Source of the DNA: Haliclona indistincta
Lineage: Eukaryota > Porifera > Demospongiae > Haplosclerida > Chalinidae
Assembly (NCBI GenBank): GCA_964017065.1
Contig: OZ024785.1
Coordinates: forward strand, 9,007,086-9,071,085
Direction of reading: 5' to 3'
DNA length: 64,000 bases
Below are positions 45,827 to 54,300 of the stretch, in pieces. Within the stretch, counting starts at the first letter, position 1; every line of letters begins with the position of its first letter. The notes below the pieces were generated by a model, which was not told the DNA's origin, did not search any database, and saw only the letters and a program-made list of their open reading frames with translations. A program made the translations under genes and the position numbers.

Positions 45827-47066
45827 GAAATTAAAAAGATTTCTATCGAAATCAAAAGGATGTAGTGATGAAGAAATCTACCACTGGTTCACAATGTAAA
45901 CCAACAAGGAACAAGCATAGAATGGTAACACGATTGACTTGCTAACAGACCATAGATCCCTACATCAGTGGCTGCTGTGGCCAGACTATGGCTAGTTAAG
46001 CTATTTACTGTTGACTGACACTTTGAATAGAATTCAGCTTGTGACAAAATATTGATCTTATGTACAGCCACTGATGTAGGGATCTATGGTCTGTTAGCAA
46101 GTCAATCGTGTTACCATTCTATGCTTGTTCCTTGTTGGTTTACATTGTGAACCAGTGGTAGATTTCTTCATCACTACATCCTTTTGATTTCGATAGAAAT
46201 CTTTTTAATTTCTTGTTTGTGTCCTTTTTTCTTTTTAGTGAAGTGCTGTTCAATATCATGCATGTACGGAGAAGTCTTTGTTTCCACCATTAGTTTAGTA
46301 TTCCTGTTGTTGATGGCTTTTCTTAAATTTGTAGCTAAAATTGTTAAGCTGTACGTATCAGGTCTGCCTGGTCGCCTACGCATGCATGCAGTGCATACGA
46401 GCCCCGCCCACACTTGTTTGTAGACCTATACGGCGTTTATAATTATCTGGCAAGTGCAGAATGGCGATCCTACACGAGCTTACCGTTCTTCGAAGACTCC
46501 AGACAAATGCCGGGTGTGTGTTCTCCGTGATAGTGATCCACACGGCGCAGCGATACTTTAGCTGCTTGGTCACGTGCGCTACCCATTGCTTGGTCACGTG
46601 CGTATTGCGCAATCACAATAATGGCGTCTAACACTAAGCTGACAATGGATCACGATCGAGAAATCGCGGAACTTAGATCACCGTTACGCTAAAAACAAAG
46701 CTCAAAAGGCACATGCCAGGAGAATTTCACGACTGTTCGTGGATGTTTTGGTCTCGGCACTGCTCGCGTAAAGGCGCTAGGCGAGTTGAAGAAAGAAAGA
46801 AGAAAGAAAGAAAGAAAGAAGAAAACGAAGATGACGAAACTCGATTTTCACCGTTTCCAGGTTCGTCACTTTAGTAACAATTTCGAGCAATCTCCTTGCT
46901 ACTGTAAGATGGGGCAACGCCAGAGAGCAGATCTAAGTGTCTAAAGACGTATAAAATTCAACACCAGGCGAAATATCAGCGTTTGAACGCTAATACATTG
47001 TATGTAGCCGCCATCTTGTTTTCTCGTTCATCCCTACATAGGGAGTCACTACCGTGCCTCCCTAAT
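45827..47066. mobile_element. Foldback element family A, full copy, reversed
   Basis: Reverse-oriented partner of 24524-25757: foldback arms at about 45832-45980 and 46060-46212, terminal hairpin end at 47035-47066. Minisatellite resumes directly after it (AATAAACCACTACTAACAGC), so it was inserted into the minisatellite. Confidence 0.8.
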
Positions 47067-47154
47067 AAACCACTACTAACAGCAATTGTATGCCTAGCAG
47101 TTAAACAATCACAAAAGCAATTTGACAAACTATTGAACACGTCACAAGCTATAT

Positions 47155-47405
47155 AGTAAAGCCACCGGGATTATGGCTTTAGTTCATCTACTTTGTCATA
47201 GAAGCCCACAGGAACATCTTCATTTGTAGCTGGGAGCAGAAAATGCTACAGCTCTAAAAATGGTTTGATACTGATAGCAATGAAATATTGCTCAATGGAG
47301 TCCCTACTGTTGAAGGGGTACATGCTGCACTAAATTGAACTCAGAGAAAACTTTGTCGATAATTTTTTCCAGTTGTGTATGATCTACAGTGGTCTCCTGG
47401 TTAAA
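47155..47405. pseudogene. Lectin C-terminal relic next to dioxygenase 3' relic
   Basis: Duplicate of 37190-37436: lectin end at 47180-47225 (minus), dioxygenase remnants at 47275-47320 and 47360-47405 (plus). Confidence 0.6.
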
Positions 47406-47535
47406 TAAAATTCATTATAATTACCAGCTTTTTTATTTTGGTGTTATTAGTGAAAGTAAAATTTATAAGTGAACTACAAGCACAAGACAATGATTACTCA
47501 TGTAAATCAAATCCATGTTCAGCTGCCACTAGTGA

Positions 47536-48486
47536 CTACTTAACATAGATCTCATACAAGCCCACAGCAACATCTTCATCACCTGTGTCCTGGTCACAGC
47601 AGAGCCTCAGTTCAATGTAGTCAGAGGTAAGAGTAGATAAAGTCTTATGAAACCATGGTAGACCAGGAGCTACACAGCATGGTCTTTCTATCGAACCGCA
47701 CTGTTCACCATCCCATAGTCGATCGTGATGGTAGAACTTTCCAAACTCATAACCAGTAGGACTACCTGATTCACAAAAGTAGTCATTACCGACGGAAGAT
47801 TGCTGTCTACTGCCAACAGAACAAGGACATTCTTTTTCACCATTTGGAGCTATAGCATTTTCCTGCTGCCCAGCTACAAATGTCCATAAATGCCTACGAG
47901 GATTGCCATTGGTAATGCTGATGCCATCTACATAGTTGCCATTGATACTTGTTGAACCTTCTCTATAGAAGCCATCAACAGAACCTTCTTGGTACCCATA
48001 GACACGTCCACACACCTGAGAGTAAGAAATGCTGTGAGACGAAAAGCGAACAGACAGACAGCTACCTCCTGATGTCACAGGTCTACCACATGCCCTCACT
48101 CCATTCTGACTGTGCAGTTTGAATCCACTGGGACACTCCTCAGTTGGGTCTGACATGTTGAGGTAGGCCATTCTAGTCCATCCACTGCTACTGCCACATA
48201 TTTGTTCCATCTGACAGTAGACATGATGAGCGTGTCCTGTAGCATCAATTGTCGTGTAGTAGCCTGAGGGGCTATTGGGAAACTGTGCCTTGATCTCCTC
48301 ACATGAGCTGTGCAGCAAAGAAGGTGGGAAGTTCAGCATTTGTTTCATAATGTTTTCAATCCTAGTTAGTTTGTCACTCAGTCTACTCTCCACAATATCT
48401 GCTACATTTTCTGGTGAACATTCAGTAGCATCACTTGGATGGAAGAAGGCGATGAATAAAAATATAATTTTCCCCAACATCATCAT
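47536..48486 (-). CDS. Secreted lectin-like protein L11, short form
   Basis: Single exon, 316 codons. Three Mets open it (MMMLGKIIFLFIAFFHPSDA), then ECSPENVADIVESRLSDK and a short helix, reaching SCEEIKAQFPNSPSGYY by about residue 60. About 60 stalk residues with NLT/NTT sites, present in long forms, are absent. Central patch GSVDGFYREGSTSINGNYVDG, then CPCSVGSRQQSSVGNDYFCE. Ends GLYEIYVK rather than EIYTK. The shorter stalk may change oligomer state or reach (inference). It is the intact parent or sister of L7. Confidence 0.87.
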   Translation of the reverse strand: MMMLGKIIFLFIAFFHPSDATECSPENVADIVESRLSDKLTRIENIMKQMLNFPPSLLHSSCEEIKAQFPNSPSGYYTTIDATGHAHHVYCQMEQICGSSSGWTRMAYLNMSDPTEECPSGFKLHSQNGVRACGRPVTSGGSCLSVRFSSHSISYSQVCGRVYGYQEGSVDGFYREGSTSINGNYVDGISITNGNPRRHLWTFVAGQQENAIAPNGEKECPCSVGSRQQSSVGNDYFCESGSPTGYEFGKFYHHDRLWDGEQCGSIERPCCVAPGLPWFHKTLSTLTSDYIELRLCCDQDTGDEDVAVGLYEIYVK

Positions 48487-48516
48487 AGATTCATTTACTT
48501 ATCCCATGTCATTAGT

Positions 48517-48550
48517 CCTTATATAGAAGAATGGCAGTTACCATGGTAAT
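48517..48550 (-). promoter_or_regulatory. X-box-like palindrome plus TATA upstream of L11
   Basis: ATTACCATGGTAAC (48537-48550, minus) and TATATAAGG (48517-48525). TATA lies about 31 bp from the first ATG, implying an extremely short 5'UTR. Confidence 0.5.
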
Positions 48551-49220
48551 AATACCTTACTGGAGCTAATTAGAGTGTGGTTGGTTGCTAATGGTTGATA
48601 GTGATCTAATTATAGTGGTTCACACCAGTTTGGATCTATAGTTTATGCAGGTGCCTGCATGTTGATTGTAACAACTGCCCATGTGGTGGGAACAAACACT
48701 AGGTTGGTTTAGAGTGCATTTAAAAGAGTTCTTGAACATTCTAATATTATGTAGGCATCTCAAAATCATTTTCTGTATGTTGAAGATAGCGCAGACAAAA
48801 GAGCCTCAGTGAATCAAAACCACAATAATTATTGATACAAACCTTGCTCACTCTGAAAACTGTACAAGACTGTATGTATTAGACAGATTAATGACAGCAA
48901 GTATGGTAGCAGTACAAGTCAAGAATTACCTGCAATAAATCATTTGACTTGTGTAAATCTAAACCATAGATAAGTAAATCAAATTGAGGATTATTGCGGT
49001 TTTTTGTCACGTCCAGATGAGGCGGTGTGATTTTTTATATACAATATACATTATGTGTCACCTCAGAATCATGAAATCACAAGTTGCTAAACGTCATCAT
49101 TGCAAGATGCAAAGAGAGTAGTACAAATCACACAGTTTACTATTGAGTTACAGGCTAATACTATAGAGCTTGGTCCGATCCTTTGGCACACAAAATTATG
49201 TACATGGTACAAAGATTTAT

Positions 49221-50402
49221 CTACTTTGTATAAATCTCGTAGAAGCCCACAGGAACATCCTCATCACTGGTACCCTGGTCACAGCAGAGCCTCAGTTCAA
49301 TGTAGTCACTGGTAGAAGAAGATAGTGTCCTGTGGAACCATGGTAGACCAGGAGCATTGCAACATCCTTTCTCTATCACTCCACACTGTTCACCATCCCA
49401 TAGTTGATCATTAGAGTAGAATGTGTTCGAATTAGAATGACCTGGAGCACCAGATTCACAAAAATAGTTACTACCAACACCTGAAGGAGCTCGTTGACTA
49501 CTGCCAGTAGCACAAGGACATTGATGTCTACCATATCTACCAAGAAAGTTTTCCTGGTGCCCAGATACGTATGACCATAAATGCTTACGAGAATTGCCAT
49601 TAGTAATGCTTATACCATCTGCATAGATACTATTAATACTTGAGCTACCAGTATCAAAAGCATCAGGTGAGCCTTTCTGGTAGCCATAGACACGTCCACA
49701 AACCTGAGAGTAGGAGATGCTGTATGATGGGAAGCGGACTGACAGACAGCTACCTCCTGATGTCACAGGTCTACCACATGCCCTCACTCCATTCTGACTG
49801 TACAGTCTGAATCCACTGGGACACTCCTCAGTTGGGTCTGACATGTTGAAGTAGGCCATTCTAGTCCATCCACTGCTACTGCCACAAACCTGTTCCATCT
49901 GACAGTATACATGACGAGCGTGTCCTGTACCATCAATTATTGTGTAGTAGTCTGAAGGACTGTTAGGAAACTGTGTCTTGATCTCCTCACATGAGTGAAG
50001 CAATGAAGATGGAGAGTAGCCATTGCTGTCTGTGGAGGTCATGTTCAGCTTATGAAGTATCTGATTGAGAGTGCTATCAATTTTCTGCTGATTTGACTCG
50101 ATCCTGACTATAGCTTCTCTGATCTGGTTCAGTTGTGGGTCACTCTTGGTCGTGGTGTTGGTTGGATTGATGCCATACTCTGCTAGGACTTGCTTCAGTA
50201 GAGCTGCTTGCAGGAAGGATGAGACTGGTGCCAATAGCTCATCAACTTGTGCTTGGTTTCTGGTTAAGTTGACTAGCGTGCTGTGCAGTTTCCTCTCCAC
50301 ACTTTCTGCTACTTCCTGAGATGAGCATTCATCATTAGCCCCATCAGTCAGGTGAGTGAAGGCAATGGACAGTATTACTAGGATCACAAGTTTTGTCAAC
50401 AT
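49221..50402 (-). CDS. Secreted lectin-like protein L12
   Basis: Single exon, 393 codons, leader MLTKLVILVILSIAFTHL followed by TDGANDECSSQEVAESVERK. Long stalk with the extra heptad. Central patch GSPDAFDTGSSSINSIYADG, then LWSYVSGHQENFLGRYGRHQ, CPCATGSSQRAPSGVGSNY. Ends FYEIYTK; C-terminal codons resemble L1/L4 (RLCCDQGTSDEDV). It is the last intact member before NIT2. Confidence 0.87.
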   Translation of the reverse strand: MLTKLVILVILSIAFTHLTDGANDECSSQEVAESVERKLHSTLVNLTRNQAQVDELLAPVSSFLQAALLKQVLAEYGINPTNTTTKSDPQLNQIREAIVRIESNQQKIDSTLNQILHKLNMTSTDSNGYSPSSLLHSCEEIKTQFPNSPSDYYTIIDGTGHARHVYCQMEQVCGSSSGWTRMAYFNMSDPTEECPSGFRLYSQNGVRACGRPVTSGGSCLSVRFPSYSISYSQVCGRVYGYQKGSPDAFDTGSSSINSIYADGISITNGNSRKHLWSYVSGHQENFLGRYGRHQCPCATGSSQRAPSGVGSNYFCESGAPGHSNSNTFYSNDQLWDGEQCGVIEKGCCNAPGLPWFHRTLSSSTSDYIELRLCCDQGTSDEDVPVGFYEIYTK

Positions 50403-50433
50403 CTTTTTGATATCATCAGAATGTTTTCAGCTT

Positions 50434-50466
50434 AATATATAGAAGGTGAGCAGTTGCCATGGTAAT
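50434..50466 (-). promoter_or_regulatory. X-box-like palindrome plus TATA upstream of L12
   Basis: ATTACCATGGCAAC (50453-50466, minus) is close to the RFX X-box consensus; TATATATTA (50434-50442) follows 10 bp later and about 32 bp before the ATG. Confidence 0.5.
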
Positions 50467-50961
50467 CAAGCAATACCACTTGAGTGGTCAATTGTAGTAA
50501 TTCTAGTTCATACAAGTGCAGTTTTTCTCCTAATTGTTTGTTAATTGTTTACTCATTTTCTTAAAGACTAGAGAGCCACTCAGTCTCAGTCTCAGTCTCA
50601 GGTTCACATAATACTGTAGTAGTATTCTGGAAACCACAGTTGTCATAGTGCATGGTCTTGTTTACTACAATGAAGTGCAACCACTAATTTATGGTGATAT
50701 AAGTAGTATTTAGATTTTAGCCTGTTGTCAGTTGTCTACCTAATAATACATTCTCTGTTTGTTGAGAAAAAGCAATTGAACTGCATCTCACATAGCTTCA
50801 CTAGCTTGTATTGAGAGGCTTGTATAACTGTGACTGTGTAGTGCAATATGGTTGTTTAGTTTTTAGATAAGTATCATAAGTTTAATAAGCTATTAGCACA
50901 CACAGACTGATCAAGCAATGGTTATCTTGCATGTTCGCTGTAGTATAGAGTACTTATGATT

Positions 50962-51001
50962 ACTTGTGTATCTCATAAAATCTTTTATGAGATACACAAG
51001 T
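50962..51001. repeat. 40-bp near-perfect palindrome
   Basis: ACTTGTGTATCTCATAAAA, two bases, then its exact complement. The duplicate at 61850-61880 has only the first arm, followed by ordinary lectin-remnant sequence. Confidence 0.85.
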
Positions 51002-51120
51002 AGAGCCTCAGTTCAATGTAGTCACTGGTAGAATTGAAGCTAGGGTCTTGAATAATGGAACCATGGTAGACCAGGAGCACTGCAACATCCTCTCTCTATT
51101 GTTCACCATCCAAAATCCGA
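51001..51120 (-). pseudogene. Lectin-like C-terminal relic upstream of NIT2
   Basis: Minus strand remnants of LPWFH, YIELRL and GCC segments (GTAGACCAGGAGCACTGCAA), with stops. Repeated at 61878-61990. Confidence 0.65.
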
Positions 51121-51371
51121 TTATTTGCATAAAATATTATGCTCATAAATTATTATGCCGACCATTGTAAGCTGTCAAGTCAATTTTCTGTTGTTTATAG
51201 TTGTTTATATCAATTAGAAACGTGTAGAAATCGATAAGAATGCATGCACCTGCATACAATGACCAGGAGCCATGATACTTCTTCATGAGAAGGTGGAGCT
51301 GATTTTGCAGCATGTATGAAATGAGGTGTGGTGTAGGGCGGGGCTCAATTATCTAGGAAGCTAAGCGTAAA

Positions 51372-54300
51372 ATGGCGTCCAAAGGTTAGTGTTTTTTTCT
51401 ATGCTTGTTGAAGCACCTGTACACAAATGATCTTTTCTGCCGTACCAAGTAGTACGTAACTAATTTCAACACACGCTCATAACTCACGGCTGTTTTTTTG
51501 TGGACATTTAGTCTGTAATTAAAACAAAAAAAATTTATTACGGTATTGCTTTAATCTAGCCGCGTGCGCACACAAGAACAACCAGTGTCTAGCGGTTGCT
51601 ACTGCACGCTACTTGGTTACCTTAGTACTTAAAATTGTCCATTAGCCACTTCATACAACCACTACAACTAGTACTAGCGGTAGTGCGCACCCATAACACC
51701 ATTCATACACTACTGCGCATGCACAAAAACAACACAGCTGCAATCACAATCGTGAAGAATTGTTGTGGTCTGGTACTTGAGGAGGTGATTGAGCGGAAGT
51801 GTACTTAGATCACAGTGAATATCATTGACCTGCTGCTAAAGTAAGCATTACTAAAGAGATTGATAAACAAATGGAAGTGTAACCTTTTTTGTAACAAGTA
51901 ATACAACGGCTTATATAATACACAAATTTGGTGATTGTAGGCAAGAGAATGGCAGAAATGCACCAGCTCAGTGCACACTGCAGAGTGTGTGGGGGCAGAT
52001 TAGAAAGATCAAGGAGGAGGAACCCAAAATATAGCTGTCTGAGTTATCAGGAGGCACTGGAAACCACTTTTGGGTTGGTGGTAAAGCTAGACTCTCCCGC
52101 TATCCATCCGGCATACTTCTGCAACTCCTGTTGTGCCACTACCCGTAAAAAGAAGGCTGCTGTGTCCAAAGGGGTCCTGTACAGGCACTCTATCACTCTT
52201 TTCAACTGGACAGAACACATCATTGATGATTGCACTGTAAGTATAGAACAAAACAGGTTTACTAAATCATGCATCCATTATAGGTATGCAAGCATATTGA
52301 GGGTACTGCCATGCCTGCTGGCAAAAAGAAGGCAAGCAAAAATAGAGGCAGACCTAGTGAGAGCAGTGTAACTGTCATCTACCAGCACATCAGATCAATA
52401 GCTCCACCAAAGCTGATACATACACCAAGTACTAGCTACTACTACACTGGTGAACAACTGACTCACCTAACTTGCTCCATATGCTACTCCATCTTGAGTC
52501 AACCAGTGGAGTTAGGCTGTGATAGTCTTGTCTGTGCAGCATGCTCTCAAGAATGGCTAGAGGTCAGTGGAGACATATTTTGTCCTGTTTGCCATCACCA
52601 CCAGCTTGATAAGGCTACTATCAAAGTACCACATAACGCCGTTCTCGAGATTTTAGCAGGTTTGAGAGTGTGCTGCAAAATCTGTAATGGACACACAACA
52701 GCAGTACATTATGATGAACACATGAAGAGCAAGTGCACAAAGCACATTATCAACACTAGATCTGTAGATGACATCCTGTGCCAGTCCAATAGGGCTACTA
52801 CTGAAGAGGATGCAAATTCGGTCACTGTTACCTTTAAAACCATTCTAAAGCAGTACAGTAGCTGCTACAAAGGCTACAGTGGAGGGGCAGTCACTGATGA
52901 ACAAAATAATAGATAAACTCGGTAAATTTAAAAACCACATGTTTCATTATTAATCTTTATACAAACAGAAAAGGACATCAAGACCTTCATGAGCAGTTAT
53001 AGAGAGTTTTTCCCAAATGCTACCATCTTACCCAAGATGCATATCTTGGAAGACCATGTGGTGGAGTGGATGAAGAGGTGGAAGATAGGTGCTGGACTCA
53101 TGGGAGAGCAGGGAGCAGAGTCCATCCATGCCCATATAGGACGACTAGAGACCACATATTGTGGAATCGTCAACCCACTTCAAAGCTACGCTACGTGTTT
53201 AATGAGCACAATCTTGAGTCAGCACCAGGGCTGAATGACTTACAGCCAGCTCAAAAACAATACAAGAAAAGACCTAGAGAAGAAGACTCGCTTAATGCAC
53301 ATACATAAGTCTAGTATTGTCAAAGTAAGGCACAAAAAGTGTCAAACATTGTTGGGGAAACACATTAACGCACGCCTAAATATTGTCCTTTTAAAGCGCC
53401 ATATCATGCGGGAGAAAAAACGTTACAGCTATTAGTTACTACAACCTAATAGCACACTAGCTAACCTTTGATTCCGTTCCTTTTCGACGTCTTGGATCAA
53501 GTAGGATCTTGCGCTATGTCTTCTTTTATTGTAAGACCTTTTCCCCTTGCGCTGAACTTGTAACTCCGCCGTACTTTCAGCTATTGATACGCTTTTTGCT
53601 CCGAGAGAAAGAGCAGCTTTCCTTCTCCTCGATTGTCTTCGCCACGTTGGTTGGACAGTCACGTGAAAGTCACACAGAACAGTTTAAAAACGGACCGGAA
53701 GTTGGTTGCTATGTGTTGCTATGCACGTTTGAAATTACAGGGGGTGTGTCTAAATGTCCACATTTCAATTAGCCAAAAACAGCCGTGAACTGTACCTTTC
53801 TTTTGTCAGTTCAGTTTACTTTTATCACGGCATTGTAGGGTTCAGGTTTTCGATGATACAGCTCCTAGTGGGCAAGGATAAAGCTAGTAACTTATTGAGA
53901 GCCGGGAAGCTCATCAGAGAAGCTGCTAGCAAAGGTGCTCAAGTAATTGCTCTCCCAGTAAGTTATTAGCTCACCATAACAATTTAATCGATAACTTAAA
54001 TTGGGCAAAATATAATCGTACTACAAACTCGTATTTACTCTGTGTTGTGTCATACAGGAATGCTTCAATTCACCTTACGGCACCAGCTATTTTCCTGCGT
54101 ACGCTGAACCCATACCAGGAGAATCCACTGACACTCTTGCTGCTCTAGCAAAGGAGACAAAGACCTATCTAATAGGAGGTGAGTCAGTTAGGTAGCTATG
54201 ATTATCGCAGGGTGAGATAGAGACTCTCAGTGCACAGTGTACTTGTAGCCATGACCGGGATTGAATTCACGTGATATTATGGATAATTTATGCTAAAATA

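Larger units (their letters stand above)
50530..51371. other. 5' flank of NIT2 copy 1 (part of duplicated block)
   Basis: Aligns with 61035-62244 apart from small indels. Contains a (CTCAGT)n tract near 50580, the palindrome at 50962-51001 and a lectin remnant. No gene seen. Confidence 0.6.

Noticed and set aside
51485..53787. Complete RAG1 recombinase or a RAG1-RAG2 pair
   Set aside because: No DDE core or RAG2-like sequence is visible. Only N-terminal-like and a short C-terminal segment occur.
53754..53969. ATG at 53754 as the NIT2 start ([10 protein letters not shown])
   Set aside because: It lies in the transposon end. The duplicate copy shows a separate first exon (MASK) that splices in phase.
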